From the NCBI RefSeq assembly GCF_021976095.1, contig NW_025813485.1:1054001-1118000 (forward strand): a stretch of DNA of 64,000 bases, given 5' to 3'. Positions 1 through 11,917 of this stretch are shown here, one piece after another (the stretch's first letter is position 1; every line of letters begins with the position of its first letter). Origin of the DNA: Xenia sp. Carnegie-2017. Its lineage: Eukaryota; Cnidaria; Anthozoa; Malacalcyonacea; Xeniidae. Both the position numbers and the translations under genes were made by a program. The notes beneath the pieces were generated by a model. It did not search any database. It was given only the letters and a program-made list of their open reading frames with translations, and was not told where the DNA came from.

Positions 1-1922
1 GTAGGCGGTTCGCTGTCAGGTCCGTCTGTTTGATCATGACTGCCATCACCAATACATTTGGAAGAACTGCTATCTTGCAACATGGGCACATCAATAGGCA
101 ATTTCATAAGCACAATATTTTCTTCAAGTTTCAAACCAATGCTTGACAAAATACAGTCTTTTCTCGAGTTTATAAATACATAAAGACCTTTCCTAAGATC
201 ACAAGAGTTTGCAGTTTGATGATTGCGAGATATCCGCTAGAATAAAGAAAACAAGATTTGATCAGCCTTTTCCAGGCCACAGTCATGTCTGTAATGATGC
301 CGAAAGCTTGGGAGTACAGTATAAATAATGAAAATATCATTATTATCATTTTTATTTATTCTAACAGTACGTGAGACAAAGAATATTCGTGAGCCCTCTC
401 TATTTATCGTGACCCAATGCAATTGTAATTTGTAACCACTGAATTACCTTCATATTGTACATTATTTTCACCTTTTAAAACACGCTAGACATTGTGAAAC
501 AGGATTTGATATGAACTGCATTCAAACAAGTATTAACAAGTATTAATAAGTGGTATTCAATCTCGCTTTCTTGATGTTGTTAACTCAAGTGTTGAAGACA
601 ATAGTTATGTTGAACTGTCAACTTATCAATATATTTGTATTTGTAAGACAATTTACTGAAATGTATAGTTATCCCCTAATCATTATTACGTTATTATCTA
701 TTCTTGTATGCCATTGATATTCCTTGAGCGATGAATAACTGATTTCCCACTTTGACTTCAGTTAAGCAAGCATTAAATACAAGCAAACGTAACATACTTT
801 CTATCTTGTATACCTAATACCTTCTTAATTTAGTGGTGTAATAAAGACTCGCGCTTCAGTCGTTTTGTTAAGCATTCTATTTCCTTATTTTATCAAACGG
901 GAAATATTCCCACTAATATGGGACTTTCCGAAAATTTAAGTATTTAAATGTACTATAATCTAACGTCCAGTGCATTCTTTTTCATGCTGCACATTCCCCT
1001 GACTTTAAATATGCATTCTTCTATTTTCGTGCGCCGGAAAGGAAACCTTTCCGTAGATTTTTTAACTAAATTTAGCTTGGAAAGAACAAAAGCTTGTCGT
1101 CAGAAAATATCTCCTTCGTTACCTAACTATCAATATTGATATCTGAAATGAACCAAGGTGATTTACCATTACAAACATTAATCATTCATCTTCAAAACAT
1201 GATGATGATATTGAACATATAAAAGAATGTTGACTAAATATTTTGTAAATAGTGAAAACGACAACTAAACTTGAAAACAGTAGTTAATGTCGAAACAGTC
1301 GATTGCGAAGTACGTTAGCATTGATAAATAAAAAAAGAGTATTAATTTTGGTATGGTATAAATTTCGGTTTATAGTTCACTTGTGGTACGGTCCGTATGG
1401 AGCCTAATTGTAAACAGGAATTTCTACGTGGCAAATGTTATAATAAGATAAAATGAAACACATGCATAAAATCAGTTTTAATTTTCAGCAATATTCTCAT
1501 TTAAGAAGTTTGTAATAGAAAACCATAACTAAGTTAAATAGCTTTGTTGAACTTGTTTATTATATAGGAGTAATTTAATATCTCTACAGGAGGATGTAAA
1601 CCGTTAACATAATTTATTGCTTGCTGTATTCTGCTCGTCTCTCCTTTTTATATCAATTCAAGCTTTGACTAGAGCAAAGTAGATGGGCCCTAAGACTCCT
1701 AATTCATTAAAACTAAAAATTCATTGCAATAACTCGTGTTGAATCATTTAGATTAATATCCAAGACAAAATTCCATTGTTAAATTGTGTTTACGCGAGAT
1801 TTCAATGAACAGTAAAGTTTTTCCATCAAGTCATGTAGAATATATTAAACTTACCTTGTGGTTCTTTTGATGTAAAGGCATTTCCAATCCTACTTTGCTC
1901 GTCCAATGTTACACTTCTCTCT
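1..1922 (-). CDS. Partial unidentified gene, running off the left edge
   Basis: Two minus-strand exons look real. One occupies 1-236: a pyrimidine-rich acceptor (ending CTAG at 240-237) is followed by 78 open codons containing NHQTANSCDLRKGLYVF and a Ser/Asp-rich tail with HDQTDGPDSEPP; it continues beyond base 1. The other is about 1853-1922, framed by a TTTCACAG acceptor and a GTAAGT donor, with one open frame reading VTLDEQSRIGNAFTSKEPQ. Their splice phases do not join directly, so at least one more exon lies between; 237-440 and 449-490 hold weak candidates. I do not recognise the protein. The low-complexity acidic/serine content would fit a cytoplasmic tail or linker, but no domain is visible. 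Confidence 0.4.
486..1852. other. AT-rich stretch, probably intronic
   Basis: About 1.4 kb without a convincing exon on either strand. A short plus-strand open frame at 948-1139 has no splice context and no recognisable domain. If the exons on either side belong to one gene, this is its intron. Confidence 0.3.
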
Positions 1923-3341
1923 GTGAAATGAGAATACTGGCACTGCGATTTGGTCATTTATTTAAATAGAAAAGTAACGGGAACTTAATTTACGTCACAC
2001 GATTTTGTGCTGAAGACATGCCTCATAACAAATTTTTAGGTGGTACAATTACACACCTTAAAATGTGACAACATTTCGTTTTAATCCCACGCCTTTTTAT
2101 TATTTCTGAACACTATGAACCGTGCCCATGTTTGTAATATCACACCAGGTATTTCACAGATAAAATACAAAGAATTATGTGATTGTGAACTACTTTTGCC
2201 AAAAGTGGCAAAGTTCATGGCGGTGATAAAGATTTAGAGAATGAAATAAATAATTAGTTAGAAGTTAGTCAAAACTGTAGTAATGACAGCCATAGATAGG
2301 CAATAAAGTTTAGCTACATTTAACTCAATTACTGTACATGAATGAATGATTCAAGACTTTAAGTCCATTTATATTGCGCAAGCCATGTATGTTTGCATAG
2401 TCAAAAAAATATATATTGCAGTTCAATGAATGCACAGCTTTGACTTTATATGAAACTGTGTTGTTTAAAACAGAGCGTGTTAAGATAATACTCAACTTAA
2501 AGCTATTAAACATTTTCTTGTAGTGTTATGTACAAGAAGAAAAAGCTAAGATTTTATATCTATTTGCCTACAAACAAATAAGTTTCATGATATAAGATTT
2601 ATTTGAATAGCATAAACGAACAACAAATTAAGAAAAGGAATTTACTCTTAGCATTTTGAGGGTACTTTAAATGAAAATCACGACTTTGCACACGATATTG
2701 ACATCCTATATTCATTTCTATTTTGAAAATTTAAACTCTCGCACAAATATACGATGTTAATTACTTTACATATAAAACGGTGTAATTCCGACAAGTAACA
2801 GAAAAACCGATTTTGAATTATTTTTGAACGGCAACTGCTAAATTAGCTAAATTCTTAATCCAACAGTCCAACCAATGCTGCAAAATAATGTTGTTCCTTT
2901 TCCTCCTCTGGATGGTTTATTATTATTTTTGTATTTCCGGTGCTCCCTTATTAAATGTTCCTGGTTATATTAAACCTCAAAAAGGCATCGAAAAAGTTGT
3001 CAATTGCAGCTGCTGAGTGCTACCGTGAGCAGCTTTGTCTGGGAATCACAGATGATAGAGTAGGTTGTGTTTTCAATTTTCACGATTAAGTGATTCTAAA
3101 AAATGGTTTCACTTTCAATGTCATATAGAAATACATGTCATTACATAACACTACAGCACGAAGTCTGCATAAGACAGAATTGGTATAATTATAAAACATT
3201 CTTGAAATAATAGCATAAGTTGGTATTCAAAGAAAATGGCTATAAAATTACTGTACATATACATGCAAACTCTAAGGATATGTATTGATTGATGAATAAC
3301 AAAAATTCTTAAGTTGACTTACAACTTCCTGCCAATTCCTG
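1923..3341. other. Intergenic or intronic AT-rich DNA
   Basis: Nothing assignable was seen. A short minus-strand frame near 2870-2930 reads EEEKEQHYFAALVGLLD before a stop and could be a last exon, but no acceptor or homology supports it. Confidence 0.25.
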
Positions 3342-3960
3342 TTGATATCCACCCAACTCAGTTCTACATTGTGTTACCGCTTGCACAGCCATGTTAAAAC
3401 ATTAATGACATTTCACAGCAACCATGTCCAGTTTTCGCACTCAGTTTCGCACTCAGTTAGTGCAGTTGGCCAGCATTTCTCTGAGTGCGAAAACGCTGAA
3501 TTCCTGGCGACTCTACAAAACCAGTTCTCACAACTCAATGATCTCCCTCCATCTCCCAGAACTCCCACTCTTATAGAAAACCTTGTATTCAACAACTATA
3601 AAATACTTCACTCAACCAATTCTAACAACTACCACATTCTTGCTTTTCTTGAAGCACTACTAATTAAACATAACAAACCTTTTCTCAACACGGGACTTAT
3701 GGCTAGCAAAGAATTACAACTCTTTTCTTAATTTATAACACACTCATTCTACCAGTCGGGTCGCCAGTTTCAATTCATCCTTTTGAAATACTACACCTCT
3801 TCCAACTCATTGTAAATATCACACTATTTAATTTCTATTGCTCATTTCCGTTTACTTATTTCATGCGTTGTAAATATATATGTGTATGTATGGTTTTAAA
3901 TATCATTCTGTCTGAGGATGACTTTGAAATAAAGTCGAAAATTCACAGTTTACTTCTCGT
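3342..3960 (+). mobile_element. Penelope-like element fossil A (3' end)
   Basis: The plus-strand frame at 3342-3731 ends in a block typical of the C-terminus of PLE polyproteins: HILAFLEALLIKHNKPFLNT, then GLMASKELQLF. The GIY-YIG nuclease region normally precedes this block, but only its tail is present here. About 170 bases downstream lies a hammerhead-like motif (separate entry), as expected for a PLE terminal repeat. The element is 5'-truncated and its reverse transcriptase is absent. It lies tail to tail with a second PLE on the other strand, starting at 4078. It is a broken fossil of moderate age. Confidence 0.7.
3908..3948 (+). ncRNA. Hammerhead-like ribozyme motif in PLE A
   Basis: The parts appear in type I hammerhead order. 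Stem I strand CTGT (3908-3911); core CTGAGGA (3912-3918); one extra T; a perfect 6-bp stem II GACTTT/AAAGTC with loop GAAAT (3920-3936); GAAA (3937-3940); a TTC cleavage triplet in ATTC (3941-3944); and the closing stem I strand ACAG (3945-3948). Stem III would be the self-complementary AATT, too short to close in a monomer. Dimeric action is therefore expected, as reported for PLE hammerheads. The extra T recurs in the other copies in this window. Activity is inferred only. Confidence 0.6.
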
Positions 3961-4077
3961 CTTGTTTTGATTCATATTTTGCAATCTCAAGATGTCTTGC
4001 TTCTTCGGAATTTGTTTTATATTATACTTCTTTAAATTGTCGGCTGGTCATGGTTTTTGGTCTATAGTCAGTATATT

Positions 4078-4800
4078 AAAGTAAATGGTTTGAACCCGGG
4101 AGTATCGCTACATGTTTGTAAATGTCGATCGTCAGGTTGGTATAGTCCTGAGAAGGACTGTTTTTGTTGTTGTTGACTGACGTTTCGACAACCTTAGCGG
4201 TAGTCATCTTCAGAGTCAAATGAGGAGTAAACGTCAGGTTAGCCGTATCTGTTATCTGGTTCTTACGCACAGATCTGTGTTCTTACGTCATTGTATTGTG
4301 TGTACAGGAAATGTGTATTGTCATTGTGAATTAGTGTGAAGTGAAATATTTTATTTTTAGTTGTGATGTGTGATTTAGGTGTGATGTTTTTAGTTGTAAT
4401 GTGTGGGTGTCAATTGTGAATTGTCATTGTGATTTGTGAATCAGTGTGAAATGTAATGTTTTTAGTTGATCGTTTGTTTGTATTGTGAATAAGTCGTTTG
4501 TAAGGTGCCGGTAATTGCTGTGATCTGTTCAGGGGGGTTTGTTCCAAGTTGGTATACCAACTTTCTAATGTAAGCCGTTGTCTATAGTCAGTACTGTAAG
4601 TAATGCATTTTGCCGAGTCCCAGTCAATGTTGTGCTTTGAGATTCGGTGATGTTCGGCAATGTGATTAGTTTTGTCTTGTTTCTTAGTAGCTCGTTTGTG
4701 TTCAGTAAGTCTTATGTTTAAGTTCCTGCCAGTTTCCCCGATATAGGAGGCGTGGCAGTCGGAGCAGTTTATTTTGTATGGACATACGTGTCGCACATAC
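4078..4800 (-). mobile_element. Penelope-like element fossil B (GIY-YIG end plus terminal repeat)
   Basis: The minus-strand frame 4410-4796 encodes a PLE GIY-YIG endonuclease: CSDCHASYIGETGRNLNIRL with the following EHKRATKK, then KHNIDWDSAKCI and LESWYTN. Downstream, at about 4078-4270, is the terminal repeat with a hammerhead-like motif. Its outer end is AAAGTAAATGG at 4078, which matches the outer end of the copy inside the NDH-2 intron (37101). The reverse transcriptase part is missing, so the copy is 5'-truncated. No target duplication was found. Confidence 0.8.
4173..4219 (-). ncRNA. Hammerhead-like ribozyme motif in PLE B
   Basis: On the minus strand: stem I TTGACT (4219-4214), core CTGAAGA (4213-4207), an extra T, stem II GACTACC/GGTTGTC with loop GCTAA and one mismatch, GAAA, the GTC cleavage triplet, then AGTCAA (4178-4173), which pairs all six bases of stem I. 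Stem III is again a self-complementary tetramer (ACGT). Same architecture as the motif at 3908 with different stem sequences, so the pairing is supported by covariation. Confidence 0.7.
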
Positions 4801-6201
4801 AGATTTAAAATCGCAGATTTAAAATCACTGAAACAAGGTCTTTCAATTTAGCTAATAAAAAAGGAGGGCTAAAATTCTTAATATAAACGCTTTAACAGAA
4901 AGCAAGTTATTGACATATTTCGAAGTTGCTTTTATTTCACTTCCTCCTTCAATCTCAAAATTGGTCTTTGGAATAAATGGGGGGGGGGAGGGTGCGTCCC
5001 CCTCAATTCCCTCCCTGGCGACCACACTGCTCGTAGCATGAAAACAAAGATTGTAGAGAGCTAGTATACCTAAATACCGAGGTAATGAGCTCTGTTGTTT
5101 TGATCGGGTGAACTATACAAGGCTGATGCACTTGTATTTAGTCCAGTCGAGTTATCAGTAATTATTTGCATTGTAATTATTTATTTATTACTCAGTTTAT
5201 TCTGATTACCGTAGTTTGTTTGTAAATTAAATGAAAGCTGAAAATGAATGGCATTATTTTTCTCTCAAGTCTTTTCGGTTACAAATATTATTATGTGGTT
5301 TATTTACAACCCAAACGGCAAAAATATTTCTGGGATGCTTACCGATAAAAAAAACCAAAAAATAGCTCTAATTACATTATTACTGTAGTAGCTTCGCTTT
5401 TAAAAAACGCCGTTGTCAAAAAAAATTGTTTTTGTTTGACCAAAAAATTCATCATGAAGATTCGTTTGATCGTTGCATTTTTGCTCCTGTACGACCATTT
5501 GCATGTTTTTATTTGCACAAAAAGACAGGCCCCAGCTGGAAAAAACTTGAAACTCATCTACCGGAAATTTAATGCCAATATAGCCATCTATTGCAATTAT
5601 ATGCTCTGTAATTAGATTACTCTTTCATACCAAATATGATTGGTATTATTTTAGCTACTATCAATCTTTGCTAATTCACGTGATATGCACCGATGTCGAA
5701 ACGTCATGCACGCTCTGAAGACTTTTTGTAGTTGAATGGTGATTTTATTAAAAGACCAAAGCACAAGAACAATGTATCAACGCCAAGAGTAAGCAGGTTA
5801 CGGGTCATGTAACAGCACAAAAAACAATACTCAAACTACGTTTAATTTAACGTCTACCATTCTACCTTAATTCATTTTCATCACGACTATCAACAGAACG
5901 ACCAAAGTTGCATTTGATTTTATAAAGACTGAATTTTGGAAAACTCTATTATTAGCAAGATTTGAAAATAGGAAGCGGTTTTTATGTTTGTCAACTATTT
6001 CAACATTCAACTTTATATTGAGCCACATTTTAATTAAAAATACGAGATAGGCAAAAAAATCGACAAGCAATAAGTCAATAACCGATATTTAATCAGAATA
6101 TAAAACCTGAGATTGAGCTGTGGTATAGAAATATGACACCACAGACATGACATATATCCACATTTCATCCGTAAGTTATGTTAACAGCTCTAAAGAGGTT
6201 T
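4801..6201. other. Intergenic DNA, no gene seen
   Basis: AT-rich. It holds a G-run followed by a C-rich segment at about 4980-5030 that looks like a decayed transposon end, and otherwise nothing I can assign. Short minus-strand open frames near 5372-5557 and 5867-6070 have no splice signals or domains. Confidence 0.3.
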
Positions 6202-6204
6202 TTA

Positions 6205-7033
6205 GGCCCGGTTCAAACGTCGCATTTTACATGCGCCGAATCAAATGCGAGAATTATGTGCATGTAAAATGCGACGTTTGAATCAATTAAATTCGACGGA
6301 TTTTAATTTAATGCGACTTTAGTCGCATATTCGACTGAGTTAGTCGAATATTCGACGGAAATTCGATGTTGATTCAAACGTCGCATTTTACATGAGCCGA
6401 ATTTAATGCATAATTTATTTTAAGATATTTCTGAGCAAAAATCAATTATTTCCATGCTAAATGCCATGCGCAAAGTTGTAAAAACATGGCGGCGGCGAGT
6501 GATGGTAATGGCCCTTGTATTTCGTGCACAAGTTTAACAAAATACACTTGTTTAAAGTGCAAAAAATTTATATGTACAAGGAAAGTTTCCTCGAGATACA
6601 CGAAATGTTTTTGAATCAGAATAAATACTCCAAACTTTCTTCCACCAGCCGGAATTTCTATCTTGTCTTCGACATGATCGATAAGGAGGGCTACGTATGA
6701 AGGCTTTTTGACCAATTAACGGTAGAAAACATGGGAAATTTGCATAAGCTGCCGTCTCGTTTCTAATAGTTTATTTGCTGTAACATGCATCAATATTCGT
6801 CTTTTCCTATTAACACGAATCATATTTGAAATGCATAAACTCAACATTTTCTGTTCGCCATTTTAGGAAATTAGTACAAGAAAATGAATAAACTATGAAA
6901 AAGTGGAAGCATAACTATAATAAATGCGACTATTAAATTCGACGTCTGAATCAAACTACGCATAAAACTATTTTAGTCGACTAAAACTCAGATTTGATTC
7001 GGCGCATGTAAAATGCGACGTTTGAACCGGGCC
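6205..7033. mobile_element. PIF/Harbinger-type DNA transposon, non-autonomous
   Basis: The terminal inverted repeats are near-perfect for about 38 bp: GGCCCGGTTCAAACGTCGCA at 6205 and its complement ending at 7033. Both sides are flanked by TTA (6202-6204 and 7034-7036), the TWA-type target duplication of PIF/Harbinger. The 829-bp interior contains further subterminal repeats of ATTCGAC/GTCGAAT type. No transposase is visible. From 6486 (+) a short frame begins MAAASDGNGPCISCTSL and continues KYTCLKCKKFICTRK, a two-CxxC zinc-binding pattern, before it stops. That fragment may be a captured gene piece or the remnant of an element-encoded protein. Confidence 0.75.
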
Positions 7034-7036
7034 TTA

Positions 7037-7513
7037 GTTTCATCATCAACATGAGTCAAAACGGAACGAAAGAAACACAGCACTGACATTTAAAACAAAT
7101 AAACAGTGAAATAAAACATTTTAGTCATTTATAAGAAGTTGTCAACAGTCTGGGAGAAAATAGTTTCATGTAGTCTGTTTTGCAAAAAAAGTACAAGATT
7201 TTTCTATGATACACGTAATAAAACAACATTACAATCTCGGCATAAATGATGCATTAACCTTGAGGTTCGACACAGGAATTGCATCACAATTAATGACGTC
7301 ACTTAAAGTAACTTTTAATTGGCCAATCGAAAAATTAGGTTTTTTGTTAGCATCAACACGGTCTGCTGATGCGGGGGACAACATGAAATAGTGGTGGTCC
7401 AGTAGAGGTTAGAACACAAACATCACCTCCCTTCACCTGGTTGGATCCAATGTCAAGGCCAAGGGCAAATTGACTGAGAAGACAGTCACAGTCAGCTTTT
7501 AACAACGAACACT
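7037..7513. promoter_or_regulatory. Upstream region of the SLC16-like gene
   Basis: This stretch lies between the transposon end and the transporter start codon and should hold the 5' UTR and core promoter. I see no clear TATA box or initiator. Short frames here lack support. Confidence 0.2.
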
Positions 7514-10500
7514 ATGGGTTCAAAAATATGCATTAAACGACACAACAAGGAAAAGAATAGTTTAAAAGAAAGCACACCACCAGATGGAGGCTGGGGTTGG
7601 TTTGTTTGTGTGGCAGCATTTCTCATTCAATTTACCGTTCTGGGAACCATGAACAATTTTGGCATTTTATATGTTCATCTTTACGAAGATTTTGGAAGAA
7701 AGGCTTTTCAAACATGTGAGCTTTACATTGTTTTTACTGTATTTTTTTCCGCGTCCGTTGCAGCAACATCGATAGCAAAAACAACCTATGAGTCTATTCA
7801 TTTTCAACAAAATTTTAACGAGCGCATATTTTCAAGAAACGATGACTTAGATTTCAAAATATTTTTCATACACAATTATATAACTCACGTCGTGTCGCAT
7901 CATTTGCATCAATTTGAATTTTTTTTACATTTTGATTGTATGCTTTTTTTTTGGAGAATAGCGATTTGTTTTGATCCTATTTTGATCGGTATTAAATAAG
8001 CAGTTCTCTTGGAACATTTATCTTGCCAATTTGCAATAAAATCTGCAGAGATCAGCCCGAAATATTATAGCAATAGTGTGTTCACTGTAATTGCCGGCAT
8101 TATTCAGATGCAGATGCGAAATATGATCGTACACATCTGGTGAATAGTTTTATAGCACATGAATATCATATTTGTATGTCCTAATTATATTACACTCGCC
8201 TTCTTATTTTGAATAATAATCAACTCTGGGTTAATTCATGTTAAGATGTGAAGGAAGGATTTTCGTTTGCCATGGCTGATCGTTGCTAACATAAAGCTTT
8301 AGAAAAGCAGCTGTTAATTAACTTTCGCTGTAATTATTTTTCAGCTTTCTGTTTTGGGTAATTTTACTTGAAGTGTTATTAAATCCTACAAATTGTTTTA
8401 GTGCTATCAAGTGCAAAAGTTTTAATTTGTTGCTACAAGTTTCGCCTTGGGCTGTTTTTAAGTCTACATCACGTTTACACGCAACTTAAAGTGTACTATA
8501 ATTGTTGAATACTGCTTTGCATAAGAAAAACTACAAGTGAAAAAACAAATTAAGAAAATTTTTTCGGCGTGTAAAGAAGATTGTTTGAAATAATCTAAAT
8601 CAAACAGCATTTGAAATCACAAGATAGTCATAAGGTTTTTGTGATATTGTTTGTCTTCCTAGATAATTGATATGTAAATTTCAAAACGAGAATCCAAACA
8701 AACTGTCACATGACTTTCACAACTGCTATTCAATGTAAATTATGCCTTATAGAAAAAATATAGATAGCAATCGTGAAAGACAAGTCATAGCTATCAAAAC
8801 TTTGATTAAAATACACTTTTTGGTGATTTTTTTCTTTTCGAGCGTTTTTCCGACGCCGCTAAAACATCATAGGTAACATAAAACGCCAAGGCAATTTTTT
8901 TTAAGGCACGTTTTTGACAACGTTTGGTCACAACAATCACATGGCTATCACTTGACACCATGGATTTCCTGTCGCTCAATAATGGTTGAAACAATCTTTG
9001 AGTGACGTTAAAAGTCTTAAAAGTCCACCTTACTTTGTTTTCTACGATTGATTTATGTTGGGCTATCTTTTAACTAACTATTTACCACGTTTAACCTGAA
9101 GTGGCATAATATAATGTGGCACAATATAATGTTTTCTTATGATAATGATGTAAAATTACTAAAATTTTGTTGAAAAGACGACATCTTTTACGCTAAATTT
9201 GCTTATCTTACTCCTAGTAGCCAGCAATCTTCTATTTTTCTCTCTGTTTTAACTGAAACATCTGCTTTTTCTCTCAGTAGGGGTTGCTAGAGAAAATTGT
9301 TAGGTTAAAGCAAACATTTCTTTCTATTGATTTGTGTTTTTCACCTATTTATTATTTGATTACATTTTATCAAACTTTTGAACATTTCTACCCTATGGAT
9401 CGATATTTTGAAAGTTTCGTAAGTAGCTATATTTGAATTTATAACAAATTCATTATTCATACCAACTTTTTGCTTCAAAATCAATGCTATAAAATATTCT
9501 AAATGGTTACGACTTACGAGTGCATAAACAGTTCAAAATATTATTCGTTCTCTACTATTCATAGAAGATCCGTTCAATTTTTATTACGTAATTCACAGTA
9601 AGACTTAATACTTCTTTAGCTCTGATTGGTTCAATAAACTACGGTATGATGTTCCTGAACGGTCCAATAGCCGCAGCTTTGGCAGCAAAATACGGATGTC
9701 GATTAGTCTCAATGATTGGAAGTGTTATATTTTCGATGGGATTTTTACTGTCATCGTTTGGTGGACATATTATTATTTTATTCTTCACTTATGGAGTAAT
9801 GATGGGTTTGGGTGCAAGTTTATGCTACTTTTCATCGCTAGTTGCAGTGGGTCAATATTTCTACAAAAAGCTTTCGCTAGCAAATGGTATTATATCGTCT
9901 GGTAGTGGTTTCGGTTCCTTAGCCATGGGTCCAATAATGAATACCCTTCTGAAGACGTTTGGATGGAGACGCACGCTGCAAGTTATTGCAGGAATTTCAG
10001 GTGTGATTTTTATCAGTGCAATCCTCTATCGTCCCTTCAATACCATTGTTATTACAAAAAGACAGAAGTCAAATAACGCACAAACAAAATCAACTTGCAT
10101 TGATTTCACAATCTTCAAAAACAAAGCCTACATTATCTGGTGTTCAGCTCTGGCTATTTTCATCTTGGGTTATTTTCTTCCTTTCGTTCACTTGGTAAGT
10201 TTTTTATGAAATGTGTTATGATATTTCTCATTATGTGACGTTGACCAAGGCATCGTTATTTTTACTTGTCTTTATTGCAGGTAAAATACGCACAAAACAA
10301 TGGAGTTTCGCAGGACGAGTCTGCATTTTTAATTGGAATTGCGTCTGTTGGCTCTACAGTAGGACGATTATTTTTTGGACCTATTTCAGATCATCCAAAA
10401 GTCGACAGACTAATGGTTTATCAACTCTCAATTATGTGTATGGGTGTAAGTAACACTTTGTTACCATTGATGAAGAGTCATGCTACGATTATCATATATT

Positions 10501-11411
10501 GTGTTGTATGGGGGATGTTTGAAGGATGTTATGTAGCCTTGTGTGCTGTATTGACGGCTGACATTGTTGGTCGTGATAAGTTATCTTCTGGAGTTGGTTT
10601 TCTTTTTGCAATCAAATCAATTCCACTTACTGGAGGACCAGCTTTAGCGGGTACTTGACGAAATATATTCAACTCAACTTTTTTTCACTGCTTGATTATT
10701 TATTTAACTAAAATAGTACTTACGATGTAAGCGACGATTTTTTTTACAGGTTGGATCTACGAAACATCCAAATCGTACGACGTTGCATTTTACGTTGCAG
10801 GTGCTGCATGTATACTCTGTTGTTGCATCATGTTTTTAATTCCCGCCAATTTGCCTGAAGGTGAAGAAGTCGACGCAAACAATGGTAAAGAGATTACTGG
10901 AAATCATTCAATACGCTATACAAAAAAACCAGACTCGCTTGAAAATAATGGAAACAGTGAAGATTCGGCGTACATCAGCCTCGTTCCTTCAACTAATAAT
11001 AATAAAGGTACACTTGAAAATATCCAGACGAATTCAAACTCAAATCTACAGCAAAGGTCTCGAACATCAATCAACAAATCAACAACTTCCCTCTCATCCA
11101 GATTCCTGCAACTCAGCATGCTAAAAAGGGCCAAAAGTTCAGAGTTTGGAAGTATGATGTCAATTCCTATAATCCCAAACTCGGGATCTTACCGTTCATT
11201 ACAACTCAAGAATCCTGTTGAAAAAACAAGTGTAGATCATTCTTTGACAACAAACCTTCACCATAATGAACATGGATGTCATCACAGCAGCGCATCGAAC
11301 ATTGTCAAGCCAACTTTAGTTATAAGTGATTATGAACAAAATCATTTATTACCGAGTTCAGAGCTTGAAGACATGAATTTTGTTTCTCAACTGCCTGGCA
11401 ACGAGACTTAA
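7514..11411 (+). CDS. SLC16 (monocarboxylate transporter) family protein
   Basis: Four exons: 7514-7715, 9620-10194, 10281-10650 and 10750-11411, all joined in phase, giving 602 codons plus a TAA. Family signatures are present: PPDGGWGW entering TM1 (residues ~22-29), NNFGILYVHLYEDFG after it, and a match to the YF-[KR]-x-LA-x-G signature, QYFYKKLSLANGI. About 12 hydrophobic segments can be counted, with a central basic cytosolic loop (TKRQKSNNAQTK) between TM6 and TM7. The last ~180 residues are a Ser/Asn-rich cytosolic tail. SLC16 proteins are plasma-membrane carriers of monocarboxylates, aromatic amino acids or thyroid hormone. The NNFGILY segment resembles the MCT8/MCT10 branch, but the substrate cannot be read from sequence. 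An AATAAA lies at about 11483. Intron 1 is the longest (1.9 kb). Confidence 0.92.
7716..9619 (+). other. Intron 1 of the SLC16-like gene
   Basis: It begins GTGAGC and ends TTCTTTAG. The first ~280 bases stay open in the upstream frame but lose all transporter similarity. No exon or transposon was recognised inside. Confidence 0.7.
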
Positions 11412-11917
11412 TTATAAGCGGAGAAAAAGCCTAAATGTCAAGCGTCCATTCATAAAGCTCTTCTATTCTTGAAGTTTCTCGAAATAAAAACAAATCGAGA
11501 TCCCAAAAAGTCGAGCTTGTCGATAAACTTCCATACAATTCGACACCTGATTTTACTTCTCAAGTTGAAATATAATTCAAAATACGGCCACAAACACAAT
11601 ACAAGATGGCTACTAATGAAAACACAAAATACTCATAGTCAACAAATTCCACACCTTTGTACGCGTTGATGAAATTAAACTGTTGTTTGATACTAATTAC
11701 ACAACGACAGGATTTCTTAATTCAAAACTTAAAGCACTATTTCATCAAACATTTTGTGGAAATTTATGACTGTTAAATAACCCTGCAAATCAAAGCTTCG
11801 TGTCAATATTACTATGAAGCAGAACAATCAAATAGGCTGGCATTTATATTGCTGAAAGCGAAAGTTAAAATTTAGAATGTGCATGTGTTATTGTGGACAT
11901 CAATGGTTCACGTGTAG
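11412..11917. other. 3' flank of the SLC16-like gene
   Basis: Likely 3' UTR up to a poly(A) signal near 11483, then unassigned DNA up to the minisatellite. Confidence 0.3.

Noticed and set aside
7716-7999. Read-through extension of SLC16 exon 1
   Set aside because: The frame stays open but transporter similarity stops at the GTGAGC donor and resumes precisely at 9620.
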